Source of the DNA: Lichenicola sp965198655
GTDB taxonomy: Bacteria; Pseudomonadota; Alphaproteobacteria; Acetobacterales; Acetobacteraceae
DNA length: 64,000 bases
NCBI GenBank assembly: GCA_965198655.1
Contig: OZ240668.1
Location: 1,240,001-1,304,000 of the forward strand
Direction of reading: 5' to 3'
A program made the translations under genes and the position numbers. Positions within the stretch are counted from its first letter, which is position 1; every line of letters begins with the position of its first letter. Positions 23,924-32,623 of the stretch are shown here, in pieces. The notes beneath the pieces are model-generated. The model searched no databases and was not told where the DNA came from. It saw nothing but the letters and a program-made list of their open reading frames with translations.

Positions 23924-25597
23924 TCAGGCTGCGAGTGCAGCCGTCAGGTAGGGTCCGGCATCGACGACCTCGATGTCGAGGAACACCGGCCGGCCTTCGG
24001 ACCAGGACAGGTCCACCGGGATCAGGGCGCAGCCGTTGGTCCAGCGGCAGGACGCCTGGTCCTCCAGGCCGTGCCACCCCGTCAGCGCCGCCTCCGTCAG
24101 GTGCGCCGTCGACATGACCCGGCGGCGGCCCTCGCTGATGCCGATCCTGCCGACCAGGACGCCGAGTTCGCGACGGTCATCGAGGAACGGCCCGACGATC
24201 TCGGAGGGCCTGGCCGTCCGCGACCGCAGATGCACGGTGCCGACGTTGCCGGGCACGACGAACGCGCAGAACCTGCCGTCGAACAGGGTGGGCTCGATCT
24301 CCAGGCCGGTCTCGGTGACCAGGCGCAGATCGGGCTCGTCCACCATCCTGGCCTGCACCGCACCGGCGGCGACGCCGAGGGCGGTCGCCCGCGCCTCGAT
24401 CCTCTTCCAGATCGGCTCCACGGTGTCGCGGTCGACCGCGAGCGGCGCCGCCGCATCCTGCGCCCAGCTCTTGTTGGCCGGGTCGACCGTGAAGTCCGGC
24501 CGCAGGCTCCGAACCGCGCTGTTCAGGAAGTTGCCGCGGTTGCCGGTGTCGAGATAGCTTTCCGCTTCCAGTCCCTCGGCGACCAGGATCGCGTGGGCTT
24601 CCAGCTCGACGTGGAAGTACTCGTACTCGGTGATGCTGGTGTCGACGGTGATCGACCGGCCATTGACCAGCATCCGTGCCGGGATCAGCTTGTTGTCGAC
24701 GAACAGGCAATGCTCCGAGGTGACCAGGAGGTCGCGGTGCGGAACGTTGTGCTCGAAGGCGCCGGCGCGGACGCGGACCGGGAAGTCCTCGATCTGGCGT
24801 GCCGCGTTCATCCTGCCGCTGCCGACCCACCGGACCGGCTCGAACACGGTCGCGCCGTCGCGACGGACGGCCACCAGGGTGCCGGCGCGCAGGTCCTCCA
24901 CCGCCGTCTCGCCGTCCGGCGTGGCGACGCGTGTCCCGCGGAGGAAGCAGACGGTCAGGGTCGTTCCCCCCGTGCCGTCGGCGGTGAACTTCAGGGTGCC
25001 GGCGTTGAGGGTGGCGCCGGTGAAGGTTCCGTCGGTCAGGTTGGAGGCGCTGGTCGTGAAGCTGAAGTTGCCGCTGCTGTCGTTGACGGTGACGGTCTGG
25101 GTGCCGGTCCCGGTTCCCGTCACGGTGTAGCTGGTGATATTGGCGAGGCTGAGCGACCGGTCGTCGATATGGTCCGTCGTGCTGTTGAACGCGTTGATGG
25201 TGGAGGCCAGCGTCACGGTCGCCAGCGTTCCGGCCGTTCCGGTGACGATGGTGCCGCCGCCGGTGCCATAGGTGAACGAGCCCCCGCTCAGGAGCCCGGT
25301 TCCCGTCCCGTTGACCACCACGCTGCCGCCGGTCGTGAGCGTGGTGTTGACCGTGTCCACCCCGACGATGCCAGTGCCGAGGGTGATCGAGCCGCCCGCG
25401 GCGGTAAGGTCGAGCGTGTCGGCGATGCTGACCGTCTGGTTGATGGTCGTCGTCGCGCCGGCGTCGGACTGGATGTTGAAGAGGCTGACCACCCCTGCGA
25501 GGTTGTAGGTGACGATCTGGTTGGCGAGCGTCTCTGCAGTGGTCGGCTGGAGGATGTTTCCGGTCAGCGTATAGGTTCCGGAATTGTATGTAGCCAT
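23924..25597 (-). CDS. Hint-domain (Hedgehog/intein, Hint_2) surface-type protein
   Basis: 557 residues. The first 210 are rich in Thr, Gly, Ser and Asn with repeated TGTGT-like strands, suggesting a beta-solenoid or adhesin-like stalk. The Hint_2 module starts at about residue 215 with VCFLRGTRVATPDGE, where the cysteine would be the acyl-shift nucleophile; the TxxH-like block is VTSEHCLFVD, and ILVAEGLEAESYLDTGNR closes the module. About 190 residues with no recognised family follow. Hint domains cleave or rearrange their own backbone, as in inteins. No Sec signal is visible, so any export would be by another route. A 6-bp inverted repeat lies 57 bases upstream. Confidence 0.82.
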   Translation of the reverse strand: MATYNSGTYTLTGNILQPTTAETLANQIVTYNLAGVVSLFNIQSDAGATTTINQTVSIADTLDLTAAGGSITLGTGIVGVDTVNTTLTTGGSVVVNGTGTGLLSGGSFTYGTGGGTIVTGTAGTLATVTLASTINAFNSTTDHIDDRSLSLANITSYTVTGTGTGTQTVTVNDSSGNFSFTTSASNLTDGTFTGATLNAGTLKFTADGTGGTTLTVCFLRGTRVATPDGETAVEDLRAGTLVAVRRDGATVFEPVRWVGSGRMNAARQIEDFPVRVRAGAFEHNVPHRDLLVTSEHCLFVDNKLIPARMLVNGRSITVDTSITEYEYFHVELEAHAILVAEGLEAESYLDTGNRGNFLNSAVRSLRPDFTVDPANKSWAQDAAAPLAVDRDTVEPIWKRIEARATALGVAAGAVQARMVDEPDLRLVTETGLEIEPTLFDGRFCAFVVPGNVGTVHLRSRTARPSEIVGPFLDDRRELGVLVGRIGISEGRRRVMSTAHLTEAALTGWHGLEDQASCRWTNGCALIPVDLSWSEGRPVFLDIEVVDAGPYLTAALAA

Positions 25598-25653
25598 GGC
25601 TCAGCTCCCTGGTCAGCCAGGATCGTTTCTTGGCTGGTTACGTCGTTGGCTAT

Positions 25654-25672
25654 TGTTAGTGATATTCTAACA
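25654..25672. promoter_or_regulatory. Inverted repeat TGTTAG-N7-CTAACA upstream of the Hint gene
   Basis: Arms at 25654-25659 and 25667-25672 in an AT-rich stretch (about 25600-25790) upstream of the Hint-protein start at 25597. It is a candidate repressor site. The XRE regulator encoded beyond the Hint gene is a possible binder. Confidence 0.4.
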
Positions 25673-26174
25673 CGACGACAACAAGAAGTTGGTCCCATGA
25701 TCATTGATACTGTCACGGTTGAGATCATTACATTGAGCAGTGTTAACCGTCATGACCCATTTCATGGTAAATGAGACATGCGCGCGGGCTCATCGGGACC
25801 GCGCCGCATGGTGTCATTGCCGCCGCCGGTGGCGGTGGGTCCGTTCGCACGGCAGCCGTCCTTCCGTGATCGACGTCGTGACGCGACCTCAACCGTCCGG
25901 GATCGTCGAGGGTATGGCGTCGCGGGGACGACGCCGCACGACGTGGCGGAAGGCCGACAGGAGTCGCCGCCGCAGCCTCGTCGACACGGCGACCGGTCGC
26001 AGGCCGGCCAACGCGTGTTCGACGTGGGCCTGGCACCGGTTCCGGCCTGCCGGATCCCTCGCGATGACAGGCCGGTCAACCACGAGGCTTGCACCGCATG
26101 ACGCGTCGGACGTAGGACCGTGAAGGGCCTCGACGGAGGCGTCCGACCGAGTTGGTCCCCGAGGAGATCAGGCT
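25673..26174. other. Intergenic region, AT-rich then GC-rich, no recognised gene
   Basis: The first 110 bases are unusually AT-rich for this genome and probably hold promoters. The remaining 390 bases are GC-rich with short frames that lack ribosome sites and recognisable domains. Confidence 0.4.
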
Positions 26175-26618
26175 GTGGCAGCCTCGCGACGCCGGATGCT
26201 CCAGACGCTGTGCCTGGTCTGCATCGCCGGACCGGCCGACGCCGCGCCGAACCCGTCGCCGGATGCCGGATCGCTGTCAAAGCCAACGAACGTCACCCTG
26301 ACCGATCGGCAGGAGCAGATCCAGGTCTGGGGCCATCGGCGAAAGTTCACGCTGGCGCCCGTGCCTGATGGCCGGCTGCTCGAACCGGGCGCCCAGGCGG
26401 GCTTCGGTCCCGGCAGCCGGTTGGGGATCGTCAGGATCGAGGGTGGCCCGGTCCACGGTGCGATCTCGGACGGCGTGTCCGCGGGCCTGGCCGTTCCCGT
26501 TCCAGGTCTGAAAGGGTTGGACTTCACCGCGTCGCTGGCGGGAACCCGCGACAGCCTGTCGCCATCCGGGACGACCGGCGCTGCCGCGGCCGTCGCAGGC
26601 TTCCGGTTGAAGTTCTGA
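26175..26618 (+). CDS. Small secreted hypothetical protein
   Basis: 147 residues from a GTG with GAGGAG about ten bases upstream. An N-terminal signal peptide is likely (MLQTLCLVCIAGPADAAP). The mature part contains TNVTLTDRQEQIQVWGHRRK and beta-like segments (SRLGIVRIEGGPVHG, GLDFTASLAGTRD), and the chain ends in FRLKF; a terminal phenylalanine is a feature of many outer-membrane barrel proteins, although this one is short. No family recognised. An ATG at 26196 is an alternative start. Confidence 0.5.
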   Translation: MAASRRRMLQTLCLVCIAGPADAAPNPSPDAGSLSKPTNVTLTDRQEQIQVWGHRRKFTLAPVPDGRLLEPGAQAGFGPGSRLGIVRIEGGPVHGAISDGVSAGLAVPVPGLKGLDFTASLAGTRDSLSPSGTTGAAAAVAGFRLKF

Positions 26619-26777
26619 ACCACGATCGTTCGATCACGCTCCGCTTCGTTCCGGAACGAGCAGCCCGACCGCGGCGATGGCCGGCACCTCGCGGCCGACT
26701 GGATGGATCGAACGGGGCGGACGTGTCTCCTCCCACCCGCCTCGACGGTGCCGTGCGACGAGGCCGCTTGCCGCAGG

Positions 26778-27629
26778 CTAGTCGGCTGCCTGGCCGGCAG
26801 GCGGGCGGATCGCCAGGAACGCAGCCAGCTTCTCCCGCGGCACCAGCGCATGGTTCCAGGCCGCGTGGTCGTGCGCGACGGTGTCGCAGGGCGTCGCCAG
26901 CCGGCCCGGGCCCAGCGTCACGTCGACGTAGCGGCGGCGGCGGACGAAGTGGTTGAGCCAGGGGAGGTCGGCGTTGGGCAGCACCTCGACGAACAGCACC
27001 GGGCGGCGCAGCCGTATGGTCCAGCGGGCACCGTTCAGCACCGCGGCCTCGTGGCCCTCGACGTCGATCTTGATCAGCGAGATCGGGCGCGCGGCCCAGC
27101 GCGAGCGCAGCAGCACGCGGTCGAGCCGGTGCGCGGCCACCGCGCGTATCGCCCCCGGCTCGCCCTTGAAGTCGCGTCGCAGCGAGGCGCTGGTCTCGAC
27201 CAGGCCGTGCGCGTCCGGAGGCACGTAGAACTCGGCCAGCCCGTCGCGGTCGCTCAGCGCCACCTGGCGCACCTCGACCCGGTGGCCCAGGCCGTTGCGG
27301 GCGACGTTGCGCTGCGCCCGCAACGCGATCTCCGCCATCGGCTCGAACGCCAGCACGGTGTTGCGCGCGGACGCGGACGCGGCCAGCAGGGCATAGAACC
27401 CGGTGTTGCTGCCGACGTCGATCACCAGCCCGGGCATGCGGCGCGCCACGCCGTAGAGGTACTCGGGCAGCGGCGTCTCAAACCCGGTCCAGCCGTGCCG
27501 CGCCACGGCGCCGGCGACCTGGTCGCGATTGTCCCGGTTCTCCATGACGACGTGCCGCCGCCACGCGTCGTCCGGCAGCTCCACCACGCAGCCCGGATCG
27601 CCAACCGAGGCCGGCCCGCAGGCGGTCAC
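26778..27629 (-). CDS. FkbM-family SAM-dependent methyltransferase
   Basis: 283 residues from a GTG that overlaps the ligA stop (GTGA), which implies translational coupling to ligA. The methyltransferase fold shows VIDVGSNTGFYALLAAS (SAM-binding motif I), LAFEPMAEIALRAQRNV, and the FkbM hallmark ISLIKIDVEGHEAAVLNG, followed by RPVLFVEVLPN. FkbM enzymes O-methylate sugars, polyketides or other small molecules; no biosynthetic genes are adjacent, so its substrate is unknown. An in-frame ATG about 30 codons in (MENRDN) is a later possible start. Confidence 0.85.
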   Translation of the reverse strand: MTACGPASVGDPGCVVELPDDAWRRHVVMENRDNRDQVAGAVARHGWTGFETPLPEYLYGVARRMPGLVIDVGSNTGFYALLAASASARNTVLAFEPMAEIALRAQRNVARNGLGHRVEVRQVALSDRDGLAEFYVPPDAHGLVETSASLRRDFKGEPGAIRAVAAHRLDRVLLRSRWAARPISLIKIDVEGHEAAVLNGARWTIRLRRPVLFVEVLPNADLPWLNHFVRRRRYVDVTLGPGRLATPCDTVAHDHAAWNHALVPREKLAAFLAIRPPAGQAAD

Positions 27630-29719
27630 GGCGCCGTCTCGTCCGGCAGCCCGGCCAGCCGTCGCCAGCCCGCCTCGTCCAGCGTCTCGATGCCGAGCTC
27701 GGCCGCCTTCTTCGCCTTCGAGCCGGCCTCCGCGCCCAGCACCACCAGGTCGGTCTTGCGCGACACCGTGTCGGTGACCTTGGCCCCCATCCGCTCGGCC
27801 ATCGCCTTGGCCTCCGGGCGGGTCATGGTGGCGAGCGAGCCGGTGAACACGATCGTGCGGCCGGACAGCGCCGCGCTGTCCGGCGCCGCCTCGTCCTGGA
27901 TCTCCCGCATGGCGCCGGCGAGGTCGTCCACGGCCTGCCGGTTGTGCGCCTCGCCGAAGAAGGTCGCGAGCTCGTCGGCGATCGTGCCGCCGATGCCGGA
28001 GATGCTGCCGAGCGCCAGGCGCTCGTCGGAGCCGACCACGGTGGCCGCCTGCATCTGCGCCCGCCAGTTGGCATACGAGCCGTAGTGCCGGGCCAGCAGC
28101 CGCGCGTTGGTTTCGCCGATGCGCCGGATGCCGAGGCCGTAGATGAAGCGGGCCAGCGGGATCGTGCGACGGTCGTCGATCGCCCGCATCAGCTTGGCGA
28201 TCGACACCTCCTTCCAGCCTTCGCGGCCGTGGAGCTGCTCGGCTTCGAGACGGAAGATGTCGGCCGGGCTGCGCACCAGCCCGGCGGCGTGGAACTCGGC
28301 GATCGACTTTTCGCCCAAGCCCTCGATGTCGAAGGCCTGTCGCGACACCAGGTGGATCAGCCGCTCCACCGTTTGCGCCGGGCAGACCAGGCCGCCGGTG
28401 CAACGGACCACCACCTCGCCCTCGGGCCGCACCGCCTTCGAGCCGCAGGCGGGGCAATGATCGGGGAAGCGCCATTCCGGGCCGCGGGCGACGTCCGGCT
28501 CCTCGATTCGTCGCAGGATCTGCGGGATCACGTCGCCGGCGCGCTGCAACTGCACCCGGTCGCCCGGCCGCACGTCCTTGCGCGCGATCTCGTCGGCGTT
28601 GTGCAGGGTGGCGCGGGTGACCAGCACGCCGCCGACGTTGACCGGCTCCAGTACCGCCACCGGTGTCAGCGCGCCGGTGCGGCCGACCTGGATGCGGATG
28701 TCCTCCAGCCGGGTGATCGCCTGCTCGGCCGGGAACTTCCAGGCCACCGCCCAGCGCGGCGCGCGGCCGACGAAGCCAAGCCGCTCCTGCAGCGCGAGGT
28801 CGTCGATCTTGTAGACCACGCCATCGATGTCGTAGGCGAGGCCGGAGCGGTCGAGCGCCATGCGCCCCTGGAACCGCTCCGCCGCGTCCGAGCCCTCCAG
28901 CACCTCCGACAGCGGGTTCACGTCGAAGCCCCAGCCGCGCAGCCGGTCCAGGTAGCCGGAATGGGTGGTGGCGACCGGCTCGCTCGACCGTCCTTGCGCA
29001 TAGGCGAACAGCGACAGCGGACGTCCGGCGGTGATCGCGGGGTCGAGCTGGCGCAGCGAGCCGGCGGCGGCGTTGCGCGGGTTGGCGAACAGGCGCTGCC
29101 CGGCCTCGGCCTGGGCGGCGTTCAGGGCCAGGAAGTCGGCCTTGCGCAGGAACACCTCGCCGCGGATCTCGATCAGGGCAGGGGCCTCGCCAGGCAGCCG
29201 GTCGGGCAGGCCGGCGATCGTGCGCAGGTTCCCGGTCACGTCCTCGCCCACCGCGCCGTCGCCGCGAGTGGCGCCGTGCACGAAGCGCCCGTGCTCGTAG
29301 GTCAGGCTGATCGACAGCCCATCGATCTTCGGTTCGGCGACCAGGCGCAGCTCGGCTTCCTTCAGGCCCAGGAACCGGCGGGCACGCGCGGTGAAGCCTT
29401 CGAAGTCCGCGCGGTCGAACACGTTGTCCAGCGACAACATCGGCACGAGGTGCCGGTGCTTGGCGAAGCCCCCCTCCGGCGGCGCGCCCACCCGGGCGGA
29501 CGGGGTGTCGGCGCGGACCAGGTCCGGATGCAGCCGCTCGATCGCCTCGTTGCGGCGGAGCAGCGCGTCGTACTCGGCGTCGCTGACCTCCGGCGCGTCG
29601 GCGTTGTGGTAGGCGCGGGCCAGACGGTCCAGCAGGGCGGCGAGGCGGGCCAGCTCGGCGGCGGCCTCGGTCTCGTTCAGCTCGGCCGGCTCCAGCGCCG
29701 CAACGTCGCGCGGGCTCAT
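27626..29719 (-). CDS. ligA: NAD-dependent DNA ligase
   Basis: 697 residues, full length. Seals nicks in replication and repair using NAD+. Order of domains: Ia (YHNADAPEVSDAEYDALL), adenylation domain with the nucleotide-accepting lysine in AEPKIDGLSISL, OB fold, zinc finger CPACGS..CTGGLVCPAQ, four helix-hairpin-helix motifs, and a C-terminal BRCT domain (IVFTGSLATMTRPEAKAMAE). ATG at 29719 overlaps the recN stop. Genes recN-ligA follow bamD in the same direction. Confidence 0.97.
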   Translation of the reverse strand: MSPRDVAALEPAELNETEAAAELARLAALLDRLARAYHNADAPEVSDAEYDALLRRNEAIERLHPDLVRADTPSARVGAPPEGGFAKHRHLVPMLSLDNVFDRADFEGFTARARRFLGLKEAELRLVAEPKIDGLSISLTYEHGRFVHGATRGDGAVGEDVTGNLRTIAGLPDRLPGEAPALIEIRGEVFLRKADFLALNAAQAEAGQRLFANPRNAAAGSLRQLDPAITAGRPLSLFAYAQGRSSEPVATTHSGYLDRLRGWGFDVNPLSEVLEGSDAAERFQGRMALDRSGLAYDIDGVVYKIDDLALQERLGFVGRAPRWAVAWKFPAEQAITRLEDIRIQVGRTGALTPVAVLEPVNVGGVLVTRATLHNADEIARKDVRPGDRVQLQRAGDVIPQILRRIEEPDVARGPEWRFPDHCPACGSKAVRPEGEVVVRCTGGLVCPAQTVERLIHLVSRQAFDIEGLGEKSIAEFHAAGLVRSPADIFRLEAEQLHGREGWKEVSIAKLMRAIDDRRTIPLARFIYGLGIRRIGETNARLLARHYGSYANWRAQMQAATVVGSDERLALGSISGIGGTIADELATFFGEAHNRQAVDDLAGAMREIQDEAAPDSAALSGRTIVFTGSLATMTRPEAKAMAERMGAKVTDTVSRKTDLVVLGAEAGSKAKKAAELGIETLDEAGWRRLAGLPDETAP

Positions 29720-31446
29720 CCGGGCAGGCCGAGCAGGCTGTCGGCGGCGCGCCGCGCCGCCTCGGTGATGGTCTCGCCGGCCAGCATGCGGGCGATCTCC
29801 TCACGGCGCTCGGTGCCGTCCAGCGGCGAGGCCAGCGTCTCGGTGCGCTCGCTGCGCACCCGCTTGGCGATGCGCAGGTGGTGGTCGCCGCGCGCCGCCA
29901 CCTGCGGACTGTGCGTCACCACCAGCACCTGCACCTCGTCCGCCACCCGCGCCAGGCGCTCGCCGATGGAGGCGGCGGTGGCCCCGCCGACGCCGGAATC
30001 GACCTCGTCGAACACCAGGGTCGGGATCGCCGAGCGGCCGGCCAGCACCACCTTGAGCGCCAGCATCAGCCGCGACAGCTCGCCGCCCGACGCGACCCGG
30101 GCCAGCGGTCCCGCCGGCTGGCCGGGGTTGGCGGCGATCAGGAACGAGGCCTGCTCGGTGCCGCGCGCGGTCCAGGCGTCGGGCGGCAGCGCGTCGAGCG
30201 AAACGATGAACCGAGCGCGCTCCAGCCGCAGCGGACGCAGCTCGCCCGTCACAGCGCTCTCCAGGCGCTTTGCCGATGCGGCGCGGGCGGCGGTCAGCGC
30301 GGCGCACTCCGCCTCGAACGCCGCGCGCGCGCTGCGGACCGCCTCCTCCAGCGCGCCGATCCGGGCCTGGCCGCTGTCCAGCGCCTCCAGCCGGCCGCGC
30401 AGCTCGGCCAGCAGCGCGGGCAGCTCGACCACCGCGACGCCGTGCTTGCGGGCAGCGCCGCGCAGCGCGAACAGCCGCTCCTCGGTTTGTTCCAGCAGGC
30501 GGGGATCGCCGTCCTGGTCGGCGGCGAGGCGGGACAGCAGTCCTTCCGCGTCGGACAAGGCGGCCTCGGCGTGGTCGAGTGCGTCGAGGGCGGCCTGGGC
30601 GCGGGCGGCCGGGGTGTCGGGCCCGGATGCCTCGGCGCCGGCCTCGTCGCCCGCCGTGGTCGGCAGCAGGCGCTGCAGCGCGCGGCTGGCGGCGCGGAGT
30701 GCCGCACCCGGACCGGCGTTCCGTCGGTCGCGCGGAGCGAGCTCGGACAGGGCGGCGGCAATCGCCTCGGCGCGGCGCTCGCCCTGCTGCAGGGATTGCC
30801 GCGTGCCGGCGAGCTGGGCTTCCTCGTCCGCTTGTGGGTTCAGGGTGGACAGGTCCTGCACCGACTGGCGCAGCCAGTCCTCCTCGCGCGACGCCGCTTC
30901 GACCCGGGCGCGCGCCTCCGCCAGCGCGGTGCGTGCAGACATCCAGGCCGCGTGGCGGGCGCGCACGGCCTGCCGCAGCGGCGGCGGGACGCCGAACGCG
31001 TCGAGCAGGTCGAGATGGGTCGCCTGGTCGGCCAGGCCCATCTGCTCGTGCTGGCCCTGTATCTCGACCAGCAGGGTGCCGACCCGCCGCAGCAGGGCGA
31101 TGCCGACCGGCTGGTCGTTCACGTAGGCGCGCGAGCGGCCGTCGCGGGTGACGACGCGCCGCAACACCACCGCCTCGCCAGGCTCGTGCTCGAGCCCCTG
31201 CTCGGACAGGACCGCGTGCAGCGGATGCGCGCCTGCCAGCTCGAAGCAGGCGGTGACGCTGGCCTGCTCGGCGCCGGCGCGCACCAGGCCGGACGCGGAG
31301 CGCTCGCCGAGCGCCAGGCCCAGGCTGTCGAGCAGGATCGATTTGCCGGCGCCGGTCTCGCCGGTGAGCACGGTGAGGCCGCGATGCAGGTCGAGGTCGA
31401 GGCGCTCGATCAGCACCACGTCGCGGATCGAGATCCGGGTCAGCAT
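29716..31446 (-). CDS. recN: DNA repair protein RecN
   Basis: 576 residues of the SMC-like family used in double-strand-break repair. Walker A is GETGAGKSILLDSLGLALG near residue 30; a central coiled-coil-forming region rich in Ala, Glu and Arg follows; the ABC signature is VASGGELSRLMLALK, and Walker B is TLVFDEVDSGVGG. ATG at 31446. It precedes ligA with ATGA overlap, and a cluster of four hairpins separates it from bamD. No LexA box of the GTTC-N7-GTTC form was seen immediately upstream. Confidence 0.96.
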   Translation of the reverse strand: MLTRISIRDVVLIERLDLDLHRGLTVLTGETGAGKSILLDSLGLALGERSASGLVRAGAEQASVTACFELAGAHPLHAVLSEQGLEHEPGEAVVLRRVVTRDGRSRAYVNDQPVGIALLRRVGTLLVEIQGQHEQMGLADQATHLDLLDAFGVPPPLRQAVRARHAAWMSARTALAEARARVEAASREEDWLRQSVQDLSTLNPQADEEAQLAGTRQSLQQGERRAEAIAAALSELAPRDRRNAGPGAALRAASRALQRLLPTTAGDEAGAEASGPDTPAARAQAALDALDHAEAALSDAEGLLSRLAADQDGDPRLLEQTEERLFALRGAARKHGVAVVELPALLAELRGRLEALDSGQARIGALEEAVRSARAAFEAECAALTAARAASAKRLESAVTGELRPLRLERARFIVSLDALPPDAWTARGTEQASFLIAANPGQPAGPLARVASGGELSRLMLALKVVLAGRSAIPTLVFDEVDSGVGGATAASIGERLARVADEVQVLVVTHSPQVAARGDHHLRIAKRVRSERTETLASPLDGTERREEIARMLAGETITEAARRAADSLLGLPG

Positions 31447-31469
31447 GGGGGTGAGATGGGGAAGGAAGG

Positions 31470-31565
31470 CCAGGGGCGTCGCCCCTGGACCCCATGAAGG
31501 GCGGAGCCCTTCAAACCCGATTTATTGTTCTTAAACAATTGGGGGTCTGGGGCCTCAGGCCCCAG
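31470..31565. repeat. Cluster of four short palindromes between bamD and recN
   Basis: Perfect stems: CCAGGGGC/GCCCCTGG (31470-31488), GAAGGGC/GCCCTTC (31496-31512), ATTGTT/AACAAT (31524-31539) and CTGGGGCCT/AGGCCCCAG (31547-31565). Such multi-hairpin spacers are typical of dispersed palindromic repeats in Acetobacteraceae. It may also terminate the bamD transcript. Confidence 0.7.
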
Positions 31566-31608
31566 CGGATCGAGCCGCGAAGTGGATCGATGGGCAGAGC
31601 CCTGGCCT

Positions 31609-32511
31609 TCAGAACACGGAGTGCAGCGCACGGCCGAAGAAGCCGCGCTGCTGCGCCGGTGTCTGGCCTTGGCCGGGGATGGAGCCGTCGGGGGACAGGG
31701 CGCCGGCGGAGCGCAGGTCGGCATAGCTGTCCTGATACCAGGAGCTGCCCGGATAGTTGTAGCCGAGCACGGCGGCGGTCTTGCGCGCCTGGTCGGTCAG
31801 GCCGAGCTTGAGGTAGACCTCGACCAGGCGGTGCAGCGCCTCCGCCACGTGGTTGGTGGTCTGGAAGTCCTCGACCACGCGCTGGTAGCGGTTGATCGCG
31901 GCCTCGTAGTAGTGCTGCTGCTCGTAGTAGCGGCCGACCAGCATCTCCTTGCCGGCCAGGTGGTCGCGGCACAGGTCGATCTTGAGCCGGGCGTCGCGGG
32001 CATAGGCGGTGTCGGGGTAGCGGGTGACCACGTCCTGCAGCGCGTTCATCGCCTGCACGGTGCCCTGCTGGTCGCGCTGGATGTCGGCGATCTGCTCGTA
32101 GTAGCACAGCGCGCGCAGGTAGTAGGCGTAGGCGGCGTCGCCGCTGGTCGGGTGGAGCTGCAGGAAACGGTCGATCTGCTGCACCGCGTCCGGATACTGG
32201 TCCTGCAGGTAGTAGGCGTAGCCTTCCATAAGCTGTGCGTTGGCGGTGTAGCCGGAATACGGGAAGTTCTGCTGGATGTCCTCGAACTGGGTCACCGCGA
32301 GCTTGTAGCGGTCGGTGTGCAGCGCATCGATGCCGTTGTTGTACAGGCTTTCCGGCGTCTGCGGCCCGGCGGCGAGGTGCGGCGCCGGCTTGGAATCGGA
32401 GAACGGGTTGATGCTGTCGAGCGCGGCACAGCCGGCCAGCGGAGCGACGACCAGCGCCACGGCGACCGGGCCCGATGCCAGGCGGCGGAGGTGCCAAGGA
32501 ATCAACGACAT
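31609..32511 (-). CDS. bamD: Outer-membrane assembly lipoprotein BamD
   Basis: 300 residues. A signal peptide ends in a lipobox (VAPLAGC), so the mature protein is lipid-anchored in the outer membrane facing the periplasm as an essential part of the BAM complex for beta-barrel insertion. The body is five TPR-like repeats (YNNGIDALHTDRYKLAVTQF, YSGYTANAQLMEGYAYYL, and so on), as in all ComL/BamD proteins. It follows lpxC and precedes recN on the same strand, the common alphaproteobacterial order. The C-terminal 40 residues are loose and Gly/Gln-rich. Confidence 0.95.
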   Translation of the reverse strand: MSLIPWHLRRLASGPVAVALVVAPLAGCAALDSINPFSDSKPAPHLAAGPQTPESLYNNGIDALHTDRYKLAVTQFEDIQQNFPYSGYTANAQLMEGYAYYLQDQYPDAVQQIDRFLQLHPTSGDAAYAYYLRALCYYEQIADIQRDQQGTVQAMNALQDVVTRYPDTAYARDARLKIDLCRDHLAGKEMLVGRYYEQQHYYEAAINRYQRVVEDFQTTNHVAEALHRLVEVYLKLGLTDQARKTAAVLGYNYPGSSWYQDSYADLRSAGALSPDGSIPGQGQTPAQQRGFFGRALHSVF

Positions 32512-32623
32512 CGACCTACCCGCCCTGGAAAAAGAAACCGCCTTATATCACGCGGCCGGGGGGCGAGAAGGCCGTCCGCGGCGCCGCGGTGTCAAGCGCG
32601 GCCAGGACCAAGCGGGGATAGCG

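Noticed and set aside
27944..31126. A 1060-codon open frame antisense to ligA and recN
   Set aside because: It is a mirror frame of two clear genes; its product is Ala/Arg/Gln-rich without domains. High GC at third positions opens such frames.
31524..31539. ATTGTT/AACAAT palindrome upstream of recN considered as a LexA box
   Set aside because: It does not fit GTTC-N7-GTTC; only one GTTC is present.
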